A stretch of 64,000 bases of DNA, taken from NCBI GenBank assembly GCA_937973565.1, contig CALJKQ010000047.1:1-64000 (forward strand). Reading direction: 5' to 3'. The notes below the pieces were generated by a model that was given only the letters and a program-made list of their open reading frames with translations, did no database searches and was not told the DNA's origin. The translations under genes were made by a program, and so were the position numbers. Of this stretch, positions 8,508 through 18,391 are shown piece by piece (the stretch's first letter is position 1; each line of letters starts with the position of its first letter). Origin of the DNA: an uncultured Saprospiraceae bacterium. GTDB lineage: Bacteria; Bacteroidota; Bacteroidia; Chitinophagales; Saprospiraceae.

Positions 8508-11500
8508 ATGATGACAGGCAGATTTCTAAAAACAGGTCTAATACTTTTCTTATTAATGATGTCAAAGTACGCATATAATCAGACAGTAAGCGTAAATACA
8601 CTCGTCAATCCACCCTATCCACCCTATTTAAGTGAATACACCAATCTAAGGAATAAGGTTGTGATCACACTCAACAACAACCAGAACAATACAAAGCAAG
8701 TATACCTAAAAGCCAGGTTTTACAACAACAATGGCTTTGTGGCGCAAACTGTGGCAGATTATAAGCCATTGAATCCTATTGTTCTTGGCCCTAATGCGTT
8801 GTATCAATTGCCGGCGAATGCAGAACTCTATGAATTTTTTAATGAAGAAAACATCGAAGTAAACAATGGAGATATAGCGGTGGCTGAGTTATTGGCTGAT
8901 GGTATTTTGCCGGAAGGAAATTATTCTCTCTGCATAGATGTATTTGATTTTGCAACGGATCAGCAATTGAATCTGGCCAATGTGGGTTGTGGTCAAATAT
9001 TAATACAATATCTCAATGCACCCCAGCTCATTTACCCAAGCTGTAATAATGGGCAGGTAGACTACACCCAGCCCCAATCATACAGTTTTAGCTGGACACC
9101 TGTCATTCACAACAGTCCTTTAAAGTATGACCTTTACATCGTCAAACTTTTGGAAGGTGACGTACCCCAGGACGTTATTGAAAATGGCATTGACAATGGA
9201 GGCAACAATGTGGTAATGGTTAACAACATCTCTGTCAACTCCATTAATTACAATCAGTCAAACCCTAAGTTACAACCGGGAAGTTATGCCTGGGCGGTTG
9301 TTGCCAGGGTAGTAAGTGGTAACTATCCTATTGTTAATAATGGCCTGAGTAATGTTTGTACGTTTACAATTACAGATCAAAACCTGCAAAATAATGGCAT
9401 TCAGCAAAACAATGAACAAAATGTGGATTGTAGCTGTAAGCTGCCATTGCCCGTTGATATGGTTAATGCAACGGATCTCACTGTTGGCTCCATCATTAAG
9501 ACCAGTCATTTTGAAATGGAAGTGCAATCATTTCAGAAAAACGGAAATTTGTATAGTGGTATAGGGTATATTCCTTTGCCTCTGGTCAATGCCCAGATGA
9601 TAAAAGCCAAGGTTGTATTTACAAACATTGAGATTAAAAAGTCGGGCAATGATCTGATTCACGCATCCGGTAATATCAAGGCAAATGTAAATCCAAGTGC
9701 CACTCCCTTCCTTCCTAAGCCCGATATAAATGACCCGGGAGGTATCAGCATTGGCCAAAATGAAATGGCCAATCTATCTGATTTTGTGAAAAACAACGCA
9801 GAACAAAAAATTTCATGGATAAAAAATGCGGCAAACAGTTTTGCTTTTTCGGTACCCATTGGTTTGGATGAAAAAGCTATTTCTGTCATAATCACAGATA
9901 TGACTTTTACGCCCGAGCAAGGTTACTTTGAAGCAGCGGCTGTGGTTGATGTTTTGGATGCAAATTCGAAATTTGCCTTGCTGGGTAAGGGTATCTGTAT
10001 TGATAAGAATGATTTTTGCGGAGATGTAAAATTGATGCTGTCTAAAAATTTTGAAATACCCGTTATTGGCTTTACACTTTTGGGTGGCATAAATGATGCC
10101 AAGGCTACCTCAATCACCTTTGACAAAAAGGGCTTTAAAAATCTGCATATTGGTGCGAAGTATACTTTTCCGGCGGGAAGTCTGATCGATAAAAACACCA
10201 ATGGCCCCGCAAGTGTAATTATGCAAAGTGATACTGAAGAAGGATGGAATGACTGGGTAGCCGAGGTAGAATTTTCGACTTTTTATATTTCCGGTTTTGA
10301 CGAATTTTCATTTGGACCCGATAAAAATGGAACCAAAATGTACTATGACCACTCCGATGTGAGAAACCCACAAAATATACCGAGTCCCTACCTGAGTGGA
10401 GATGCCAACGATCCGCCTATTGCTACAAACTTACTTACCTGGAGAGGATTTTACATCCCTGCCATCCAAATCAATTTACCGGGGTATTTTAACAATGCCA
10501 ACAGTAAAACACCTACTACTGTTTTGGCCGAAAAGTTAATCTTTGACGGCGGACTTTCAGGAAGTGTTTCGGTAAATAATATTTTGGACCTGGGCGATGG
10601 TTCATTGGACAGCTGGTATTTCTCCATTGATCAGTTTAAACTGGATTTGTGGAAAAATTCATTCAAAAAAAGCAGTCTTAGCGGCAAGGTGGTGCTGCCA
10701 CTTTCGCATGACTATACCAATACCTCCAACCAATTGGAATATACGTGTACATTGTCAAAGCCGGCAAATCAGGCTTTGGGTTTTAGTTTTGTAATTCAGC
10801 CAAAGGCCGACATTGCATTTGATATATTTTGGGCAAAAACAAGACTTACAGAGGGAACCAGCATCACCGTGGAGAAAAGGGGAGGTCAGGATTTTTTGGC
10901 AAAAGCAGCCCTTTTTGGCAGGATGGACATAATGCCAGATATAAAGGACATACCGAATATTAAACTTGCCGAAATCAAATTTCAGAATCTAAGGGTACAA
11001 AGTCAAAGTGAGTATTTTGCCTACGACGATGTGCAGTTTGCTTTGGCTTCTCCACAACACAGCATTGCTGGATTTAGCATAGATCTTGACCCTACCCGGG
11101 GCAGAGGTATTTCTTTGTATGTAGATAATGCTGACAGGCTAAAAGTGGGACTCAATTTTAAGGCTTTGTTGAAATTGGCAGATGCTGATTTTGTGCCTAA
11201 AGCGGATGTAGCCTTCAAAGTTTATGGCAAGATTGGTTTATCAAATGGCAGACCCGATTGGCAGGGCATAGATGCTGAATTGAATAGCATAAAACTGAAT
11301 GCCGGATCTAAAATAGGGCCTGTTGGCGTAGATGGGACCATTGGATATTTCAATGACAATAAAGGCAGCTATGGTTTTATGGGAGAGCTCCACATGGAAA
11401 TTATTAAAATTGAAGTAAATGCTAAGGCTCAATTCGGTTATAAGAGTGAAGGCAATGGAGGTTACAATTATTTTTTTATTGACGGCATGGTAGATTTTTC

Positions 11501-14500
11501 ACCGGGCAGAATATCATTGGGTACAGGCTTGGCTTTGTATGGATTTGGCGGAGGCGTTTATTACAATATGACTCCGGCAATGCAGTCATACTCCGGTGAC
11601 AAGATAACCGGAACGCAAAAGTATGATCCCAATGATGTTTCAGCATTTAAATCCCTTTCCGGGATAGTCTATACGCCAAGTCCAGATAAATTTGGAATCA
11701 AGGCGTCCGTTATGGCAGGAACAGAAGACAGAAATACCTTTGATGCCGATGGAGGTGTTACCATGGAGTTTAATACCCATACCGGTGGTGTCAATCAAAT
11801 CACCTTCGTTATGGAGGGAAGGTTTATTGTAAATGCCAATGATCCTCTTATAAGAAGAAAGCAGGATTGCATGGGCTTACTGGATGTTGCAATGAAAATG
11901 AACTTTGTGGAAGAATCATTTCTATTTCATGCTGGAATTGAATTTGGAGTTCCTAATCACGCTGATAAAAGTTTGATAGGTGCCAGCGCTAATCTGGACT
12001 TTTATGCAAGTCCAACCGGTTGGTTTATACATGTGGGTCGTCCATGGAAGAATGGCAATCTGGGTGGTGGAGACCCAATACGTATTGATGTATTGGGTAT
12101 AGCCAAATTCAAAGCATACATGCAGTGTGGAAATGGAAGTGGCTCAATATTTAGGGATGGAGTTGAAGTTAGTGGAATTCCGGCAGTGGATCCTATGCCT
12201 CCTATTCCTGCATTTATCATGAACATCATCAACGGCAACCATAGAGGGGAAGAAGGAAGTTATGCCAATAGCGATAATTTACAATCATATAATAGAGGAT
12301 TAATAGGGGGTGGCCTTGCCTTTGGTGCCAATTTTGACCAGGAATTGGACGTCAAATTTGCCATATTTTATTTGTATGCCAGAATAATGGTCGGCTTTGA
12401 TGTAGGCTTTTATAAACTACAAGCGAATGCAGCCTTGTGTAGAAATGAAAATGGACAAACACAAACCAAAGGCATCAATGGATTTTATGCCAAAGGTCAG
12501 GCATACATCGGAGCTCAAATGGATGTAGGGGTGCACATTGATTTATTTTTTATTGAAGCAGATATCAGTATTGTAGAAGCTGGAGCAGCAGCCTATATAG
12601 AAATGGGCATGCCAAGTCCTACCTATTTTAAAGGAGCGCTAGGTGGATATTTTAGTGTATTAGGAGGATTGATTTCAGGCAACTTTAGCATTCCTTTCTT
12701 TATTGGTGAAAAATGTACAGATGTAGTTACTGAAGCAATTCCGCTCATTGCATCAGTTACGCCAGAGACAGAATTTGATCTTAAAAAACTGGAAAATACT
12801 TATGATGCAAAAGATCTCCAGGAAGTCTATGTTCAGCCCACCTTTACATTTAACTACAAAATTGATGAAACCTTTTTGATTAAGGTACCGGTTCCTGACC
12901 CTGAAAATGAAGGTCAAAACTATACTGAATACAGGTATTATCACATTCTTCCTTCAGATCTTACATTATCGGTTGGCGGACATGAAGTAAATGCCTTGAA
13001 ACATTATGGAGGAATTTGGGAAAATACAATTCCTTCAAAGACGGCCTTACAAATGAGTAACTTTACGGTGTCAAATGACGGATATTCATTGGTACCCAAA
13101 GCCAACCTGCTTTTTGAAAAGGAGAGTAAATTCAGGGCTGAGTTGACAGCCAAAGTTAGAATTTTCAATCTGGAACTTAATTCAAAAGGGGCCAATAAAA
13201 ATTATACCAACCAGAACAGAAATTACTGGAACCTCGCCGTGGATGAAAAAAATAACATTTATGTGGATAAACGGATTTTTACTTTTACGACCAATTGTGG
13301 AATAAAGGAGATCAAAGAAGAATGGGTTTCTGATATCTACCCATTTCACAGGACACAAAATAATCCATATGGCTACTCCGCTCCGCTCAATGAAAATGAA
13401 TTTAGGACGGCCAGTAAAGACAACAATTTCATGGTTGTGTATAATTCTCCATCTAAATATTCTAAAATATTTAACACCAACAACAATCTTTCGAAACCGA
13501 TCAATGCTAAATATCCCAAACTATATTTATCAACTGGTGCTTCCGGTGGAAGTATTGTGGGAAGTTTTATGTTTGATGAATCTGTGCTATGCATACCCAA
13601 TGATTTTAAAAACAATTTTGATTTTGCATTAAGGGTAATTAGTTACGACAGAAGGGGCAGTGGTGAATCTTTTCGAAAAGAAGTTTATAACACAACTATA
13701 GATCAAAACAACAAGGATTCTATTGGAATTCAAATGTCAAAGAATTTACCAGATAACAGTTATGTGATTATTCAACCCATATTGAAGAAAAGAACAAATG
13801 CCAATAACGCCAACATGGCCGCCAATTTATTTGCATCCAATTTACAGATAAAAAAGGAATATGGAGGAGTTAAGATCCAAAACAGGGTAGTGCCAATTTC
13901 TGGAAAAATGGCCGGTACTGCATCTGAAATAGTCTTGTTCAGCTGGTACTTTAATACAGGTGAATTTGAAAATTATAAAGCAAAAATGGAGGCATTACGT
14001 ATAGAAAAAGATCAGCCTGTAAAAGCGGTACTAAAGTCGAACTTACAAGGAAACAAGGGAGGGATAAAATGGGAAAATTACGAAGTTGAGGAAAGCGTCT
14101 TCAGATTTTATGGAACAGAGAATTTTGACTACCATGATTTGAATAATTTTAGATTAAAGGATATGTTCAGCAATTCATCCGGATATAAACAGTATGACAA
14201 AATGTTGCAGGATGGTTACCTGGGATACGCATTTGACAATGCATCACAAACAATAGTGGATTCCTTTTTAAACACCTACTTTGAAAATTTTAAAGTAATG
14301 GAAAAATATTTGGGAGCAAAACAAGCCAATAAGGAAAATATTCTCGCCAGTCAGAGAATATTCATGAAAAACTACATAACAGACAAGATGCTCGATGCAT
14401 GCAGGGACAATGTTGAAAGTGACCATGTACTAAATTTTTTGGATGAGACACCACCTGATTTAATATATAACAGCACCTACGGAAAAATTCAAAGACTGGG

Positions 14501-14738
14501 CATTGATAAGCCATTGTTTTCTATCAAAAGGCTTACCAAAATCATGAAATCATTGGGAAGCGGGAGTAAGGTTTTTCCGGCTTATATTATTACAATGAAA
14601 GATGTCATTGACTTTAAACCCAACAACGATGGAGTTATCATTAGCTCCATAATGTCAGATGGGATGAATAGTTTTAACCAAAATATTGAGGACAAAGTAT
14701 ATAAGAATTTTAAATTCAATATTTTAAATGGAATGTAG
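8508..14738 (+). CDS. Giant exported TANFOR-like protein (2076 aa)
   Basis: A signal peptide (residues 1-25) follows the start MMTGRFLKTG. The mature N-terminus has PPYPPYLSEYTN and a strand containing VVITLNNN, which resembles the TANFOR domain of large Bacteroidota surface proteins. Residues 180-280 look like an Ig/fibronectin-type fold (SYSFSWTPV, LQPGSYAWAVVARV). The remaining ~1,700 residues are beta-rich with no recognised catalytic motif. No T9SS sorting domain is seen at the C-terminus. It lies between a barrel candidate (3 nt upstream) and a fibronectin-type protein (28 nt downstream), all on one strand. A structural or surface role is likely. The TANFOR assignment is moderate. Confidence 0.75.
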   Translation: MMTGRFLKTGLILFLLMMSKYAYNQTVSVNTLVNPPYPPYLSEYTNLRNKVVITLNNNQNNTKQVYLKARFYNNNGFVAQTVADYKPLNPIVLGPNALYQLPANAELYEFFNEENIEVNNGDIAVAELLADGILPEGNYSLCIDVFDFATDQQLNLANVGCGQILIQYLNAPQLIYPSCNNGQVDYTQPQSYSFSWTPVIHNSPLKYDLYIVKLLEGDVPQDVIENGIDNGGNNVVMVNNISVNSINYNQSNPKLQPGSYAWAVVARVVSGNYPIVNNGLSNVCTFTITDQNLQNNGIQQNNEQNVDCSCKLPLPVDMVNATDLTVGSIIKTSHFEMEVQSFQKNGNLYSGIGYIPLPLVNAQMIKAKVVFTNIEIKKSGNDLIHASGNIKANVNPSATPFLPKPDINDPGGISIGQNEMANLSDFVKNNAEQKISWIKNAANSFAFSVPIGLDEKAISVIITDMTFTPEQGYFEAAAVVDVLDANSKFALLGKGICIDKNDFCGDVKLMLSKNFEIPVIGFTLLGGINDAKATSITFDKKGFKNLHIGAKYTFPAGSLIDKNTNGPASVIMQSDTEEGWNDWVAEVEFSTFYISGFDEFSFGPDKNGTKMYYDHSDVRNPQNIPSPYLSGDANDPPIATNLLTWRGFYIPAIQINLPGYFNNANSKTPTTVLAEKLIFDGGLSGSVSVNNILDLGDGSLDSWYFSIDQFKLDLWKNSFKKSSLSGKVVLPLSHDYTNTSNQLEYTCTLSKPANQALGFSFVIQPKADIAFDIFWAKTRLTEGTSITVEKRGGQDFLAKAALFGRMDIMPDIKDIPNIKLAEIKFQNLRVQSQSEYFAYDDVQFALASPQHSIAGFSIDLDPTRGRGISLYVDNADRLKVGLNFKALLKLADADFVPKADVAFKVYGKIGLSNGRPDWQGIDAELNSIKLNAGSKIGPVGVDGTIGYFNDNKGSYGFMGELHMEIIKIEVNAKAQFGYKSEGNGGYNYFFIDGMVDFSPGRISLGTGLALYGFGGGVYYNMTPAMQSYSGDKITGTQKYDPNDVSAFKSLSGIVYTPSPDKFGIKASVMAGTEDRNTFDADGGVTMEFNTHTGGVNQITFVMEGRFIVNANDPLIRRKQDCMGLLDVAMKMNFVEESFLFHAGIEFGVPNHADKSLIGASANLDFYASPTGWFIHVGRPWKNGNLGGGDPIRIDVLGIAKFKAYMQCGNGSGSIFRDGVEVSGIPAVDPMPPIPAFIMNIINGNHRGEEGSYANSDNLQSYNRGLIGGGLAFGANFDQELDVKFAIFYLYARIMVGFDVGFYKLQANAALCRNENGQTQTKGINGFYAKGQAYIGAQMDVGVHIDLFFIEADISIVEAGAAAYIEMGMPSPTYFKGALGGYFSVLGGLISGNFSIPFFIGEKCTDVVTEAIPLIASVTPETEFDLKKLENTYDAKDLQEVYVQPTFTFNYKIDETFLIKVPVPDPENEGQNYTEYRYYHILPSDLTLSVGGHEVNALKHYGGIWENTIPSKTALQMSNFTVSNDGYSLVPKANLLFEKESKFRAELTAKVRIFNLELNSKGANKNYTNQNRNYWNLAVDEKNNIYVDKRIFTFTTNCGIKEIKEEWVSDIYPFHRTQNNPYGYSAPLNENEFRTASKDNNFMVVYNSPSKYSKIFNTNNNLSKPINAKYPKLYLSTGASGGSIVGSFMFDESVLCIPNDFKNNFDFALRVISYDRRGSGESFRKEVYNTTIDQNNKDSIGIQMSKNLPDNSYVIIQPILKKRTNANNANMAANLFASNLQIKKEYGGVKIQNRVVPISGKMAGTASEIVLFSWYFNTGEFENYKAKMEALRIEKDQPVKAVLKSNLQGNKGGIKWENYEVEESVFRFYGTENFDYHDLNNFRLKDMFSNSSGYKQYDKMLQDGYLGYAFDNASQTIVDSFLNTYFENFKVMEKYLGAKQANKENILASQRIFMKNYITDKMLDACRDNVESDHVLNFLDETPPDLIYNSTYGKIQRLGIDKPLFSIKRLTKIMKSLGSGSKVFPAYIITMKDVIDFKPNNDGVIISSIMSDGMNSFNQNIEDKVYKNFKFNILNGM

Positions 14739-14766
14739 TCAAATGGAAACAATATTTAATAAAAGA

Positions 14767-16845
14767 ATGATGACCGGTCGTATTGTTAAAAAGGCGATGT
14801 TGTTTTGTTCGTTTTGGATTCTGTGTTTTTTTGATGTTTTTTCTCAGAACAATGAAAATACAGTGCCTAAAATTGAAATTAAATATCAAATCATGGCAAA
14901 AGCTTATGAAGATAGCATAGTTCTTCGTTTTGCTCCTACCTCGCCCAATGCGCTTCCCGCTCATATAGAAGGAGGTATAAGTATTGAGCAAAAAATTGTA
15001 CGAGGGCAATTTCCTTACCAAATTTCGGAATGGACCGGTGTCAATCACGAAGCTATAAAACCATGGCCATTGGAGGCATTTAATACGGAGGCATACAAAA
15101 AGAATAAAGAGATGTTGCTCGTAGCTCAAGCCTTATACGGCAATATTCCTTCTTCAAAAACCGATGAAATAGGCAAAGTAAAAGAACAAGCTGAGTTGCT
15201 TTCCAATCTTTTTTATTTATCACTGCTTTCTGCTGATTACAATGTTATGGCAGCCAACAGTTATGGATTGAGGTATGTGATAAAAACCAAAATTAAGCCG
15301 GATGAAAAATTGTTTTTCAGAATTCACAATAATTTCAGCCACCCTCTTTTTAAAACAGATACGACAATGACTTTTGTCACTTATGGGGAATGGGAGGCTC
15401 CCAATGATCCTACTTTATTATTCATAAAAAACAGCGAAAGAGCTGTCGAATTGTCATGGCCGGTTAATAAGGAACTGTACCGTTGGTCGGGCTTCTACAT
15501 TGAGCGATCAGAAGATGCGATTAACTTTGAAAGGTTAAATGAAAAGCCGTTTATAGTATTCAGAGATGATACCAAATATGATGTAAATTATATTGATAGC
15601 CTTCACAACAACTATCATAAATACTATTATAGAATTCAGGCCATTGATCCATTCGGGGATTTAACCGGATATAGTCAGGTGGTTGAAGGAATGGGGGTTG
15701 ATCTTACTGCTCCCGGGCCTTTATCATTGGAAGAGCATTCTGACAATGGTAATGGCATATTGTTGAAATGGTCTTTTATCGAAAAGGTCCCTTCCGATTT
15801 AAAACACTTTATTGTCAAAAAAGGAAATTATATCAATCATGTAACGGATAGTATTGCAACTATTCCACCTGGCACTAATAGCTTTTATTTTCCGGTAAAA
15901 GCACAAACCAGATCTACCTATTTTGAGGTTCATGCAGTAGATATGGCCGGAAATGTGAGAGCATCCAATCCTGTGAGATATTTTTTACCAGATACCGAAC
16001 CACCGCTGGCCCCTGCCGGATTTATTGCACAAATAGACACCAATGGAGTGGCAACACTAAGGTGGTCTCCAGACACATTAGATGAATTGGTAGGTTATAG
16101 GGTTTACCGGAAAAACGCAGCAGATCACAAATTTGTCTGTCTGCAGGAAGGATATTTGGTTGATACAGTTTACCATGATACACTCAATCTAAAAACACTT
16201 ACAGATGAAGTCTATTATGCAGTAAGTGCCATTGATCTGAGTTACAATCATGGCAAAATGTCAGAACCCATAAAATTAGTAAAACCCGATATTGTTCCAC
16301 CCTATCCGGCCAACATAATTGATTATCAATTGTCAGATGGTGCAATACGGTTTGCCTGGACTAAAAGCCCTAGTGAAGACGTGGTTTCCTACTCAATACT
16401 TCGCGAGAATCCGGCTACAGGAGAAAGTCAAATACTAAAGAAAGATATCCAGACAAATGTCCTGAGTTATACGGACAACAGCATTCAAAGAGGAATATTA
16501 TACCAATATAAGGTGATCGCAAAGGATGAAGGCGGACTGGAATCGGTGCCCTCTTTTCCATTGACAATAAAAGTATATACAAACACAACTTATGAAAACA
16601 TTGAAGTCAGGATTATTGAAGATAATTCGGGCAAAGGTATAGAATGGACGGTACCCAAAGAGAAACCTTTGTTTTATATAATTTACAAGGATGAAGGAAA
16701 AGGAATGACCCAATTTGCAAATTCAGGGCCAAATGATTCAAGATACTTTATATCCGGCATTACCTCAATAATCAACTTTGGCCTTCAGGCAATTTATCCT
16801 GATCAGGTTAAATCTCCAATATTTACTGCTCCTAATTCTAAATAG
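14767..16845 (+). CDS. Exported protein with fibronectin type III-like domains
   Basis: This 692-residue protein starts MMTGRIVKK, nearly the same opening as the preceding gene product. A signal peptide ends near VFSQ. After an N-terminal alpha/beta region (residues 30-200), at least four fibronectin type III-like modules follow, recognisable by strands such as AVELSWPVN, GILLKWSFIEK, VATLRWSPDT and AIRFAWTKSP, each about 95-100 residues apart, with Tyr-rich YYYRIQAID-type strands. No sorting domain or catalytic motif is visible. Frames opening at 14728 or 14743 would extend it, but ATG 14767 places the hydrophobic stretch correctly for a signal peptide. It is the third gene of the operon. 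Confidence 0.75.
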   Translation: MMTGRIVKKAMLFCSFWILCFFDVFSQNNENTVPKIEIKYQIMAKAYEDSIVLRFAPTSPNALPAHIEGGISIEQKIVRGQFPYQISEWTGVNHEAIKPWPLEAFNTEAYKKNKEMLLVAQALYGNIPSSKTDEIGKVKEQAELLSNLFYLSLLSADYNVMAANSYGLRYVIKTKIKPDEKLFFRIHNNFSHPLFKTDTTMTFVTYGEWEAPNDPTLLFIKNSERAVELSWPVNKELYRWSGFYIERSEDAINFERLNEKPFIVFRDDTKYDVNYIDSLHNNYHKYYYRIQAIDPFGDLTGYSQVVEGMGVDLTAPGPLSLEEHSDNGNGILLKWSFIEKVPSDLKHFIVKKGNYINHVTDSIATIPPGTNSFYFPVKAQTRSTYFEVHAVDMAGNVRASNPVRYFLPDTEPPLAPAGFIAQIDTNGVATLRWSPDTLDELVGYRVYRKNAADHKFVCLQEGYLVDTVYHDTLNLKTLTDEVYYAVSAIDLSYNHGKMSEPIKLVKPDIVPPYPANIIDYQLSDGAIRFAWTKSPSEDVVSYSILRENPATGESQILKKDIQTNVLSYTDNSIQRGILYQYKVIAKDEGGLESVPSFPLTIKVYTNTTYENIEVRIIEDNSGKGIEWTVPKEKPLFYIIYKDEGKGMTQFANSGPNDSRYFISGITSIINFGLQAIYPDQVKSPIFTAPNSK

Positions 16846-16862
16846 TTTTAAAATTTAACATC

Positions 16863-18308
16863 ATGAAATCTTTATTTTTATTACCCATATTCCTTATTTC
16901 CGGCCATTTTCTTTACAGCCAGACCTTATTGTTGAATGATGATTTTGAAGCTTATTCACAAGGCCCTATAAGTAGTCAGAATTCCGGCTGGACGGATCTA
17001 AGCAATGCCACAGCTGATGTTGCCTGGGCAGGAGGCACTTTCACCGCTTGCAACAGTGGCGATGTCAACCAGGCCTACCTTTCATTTACTAGCGGTGACA
17101 ACATTGCTGCAAATGTTGGCCTTAATGCTGTGAATGGGCAATTGTCGGTAGAAATGAATGTTTCTCTTGGATCAGGTTTTGAAATTAAACTCTTTAGTAC
17201 CGATATCTTTTATCAAGATCATTATGAAGATGTGCAGGCTGATTTTAGTTTAAAATACATTATAGATTTTGAAGCCAATGTGGTAAATAAATACCTGAAT
17301 GGCGGTTTTGTAAATTCAAGCCCCATCCAAACCAATTTTAATTCTTTGGAAAATATTGTTTTTTCAAATTCATTTGGCAATTTTAAATTGGGTTGTATTT
17401 CAGTCACAGATGTTACTGATTTGGATAATGATGGATATTATGCAGATGAAGACTGCAATGATAACAATCCCGATGTAAATCCCGGAGCTACAGAAGTACC
17501 CTATGATGGCTTAGACAACGATTGCAATCCCTCAACTCCGGACGATGACCTGGATGGAGATGGCTATTTCATGAGCAATGATTGCAATGACAACGATAGT
17601 AATGTAAATCCCGCAGCTACTGAGGTCCCCTACAATGGCATGGATGATGATTGTAATCCCGCTACACAGGATGATGACCTGGATGGCGATGGGTATATCA
17701 AAGCCAATGACTGCAATGACAACAATGCCAACATCAACCCGGGAGAGGCAGAGGTTCCCTACAATGGCATGGATGATGATTGCAATCCTGCTACACAGGA
17801 TGATGACTTGGATGGGGATGGGTATATCAAAGCCAGTGACTGCAATGACAACAATGCCAACATCAACCCGGGAGAGGCAGAGGTTCCTTACAATGGCTTG
17901 GATGATGACTGCAATCCTGCTACACTGGATGATGACCTGGATGGGGATGGGTATGTAAAAGCCAATGACTGCAACGACAACGATGAAGATGTCAATCCGG
18001 GTGTTGATGAAGTGCCGGGCAATGGTGTAGATGATAATTGTAATGGTCAGATTGATGAAGTCACGGGAAGCCGGGAATTAGAGCAGGAGTATGTTACTGT
18101 TTCACCCAATCCTTCTTTCGATTATATTGTTATAAAGTCACCGATAGAAATAAAGAAAGTTGAACTCTTTAATAGCAATGGAACAAAAGTAACCAGCTCC
18201 GAAGGACTGTTATTGGATGTATCAGGTCTGCCTTCGGGAGCATATTACCTAATCCTTTATAACGAAAAATGGGAAACAATGGTGAAGCGATTTGTCATAC
18301 AGCGATAA
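16863..18308 (+). CDS. T9SS-sorted MopE-like calcium-repeat protein
   Basis: The 481-residue protein has a signal peptide (about 1-20, LYSQ). An N-terminal domain (25-180) of beta-sandwich character comes next. Five tandem 43-residue MopE-type putative metal-binding repeats follow (186-400), each with DLDGDGY, an Asn/Asp-rich DCNDN loop, a conserved NPG, EVPYNGxDDDC and a Cys. The DxDxDG loops look like calcium sites and the paired Cys may form disulfides. The C-terminus (about 410-481) is a T9SS type A sorting domain (VSPNPSFDYIVIKS, LPSGAYYLILY, MVKRFVIQR). The protein should therefore be secreted or surface-anchored. It is 17 nt downstream of the fibronectin-type gene and likely the last gene of the operon. 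Confidence 0.88.
   Translation: MKSLFLLPIFLISGHFLYSQTLLLNDDFEAYSQGPISSQNSGWTDLSNATADVAWAGGTFTACNSGDVNQAYLSFTSGDNIAANVGLNAVNGQLSVEMNVSLGSGFEIKLFSTDIFYQDHYEDVQADFSLKYIIDFEANVVNKYLNGGFVNSSPIQTNFNSLENIVFSNSFGNFKLGCISVTDVTDLDNDGYYADEDCNDNNPDVNPGATEVPYDGLDNDCNPSTPDDDLDGDGYFMSNDCNDNDSNVNPAATEVPYNGMDDDCNPATQDDDLDGDGYIKANDCNDNNANINPGEAEVPYNGMDDDCNPATQDDDLDGDGYIKASDCNDNNANINPGEAEVPYNGLDDDCNPATLDDDLDGDGYVKANDCNDNDEDVNPGVDEVPGNGVDDNCNGQIDEVTGSRELEQEYVTVSPNPSFDYIVIKSPIEIKKVELFNSNGTKVTSSEGLLLDVSGLPSGAYYLILYNEKWETMVKRFVIQR
17418..18060 (+). repeat. Five in-frame 129-nt tandem repeats
   Basis: Units begin at 17418, 17547, 17676, 17805 and 17934 with an exact 129-nt period. Units 3 and 4 differ at only about eight bases (roughly 94% identical), pointing to a recent unit duplication; units 1 and 5 are the most diverged. 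Copy number may vary between strains or be collapsed by assembly. Confidence 0.9.
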
Positions 18309-18391
18309 TTCAATTCAAAGAGTAAGTTATATTAGCAGGTAGTATCTTACAATGAGTCGAATCGGATGTTTAAATTAGATAATTATTAAGC

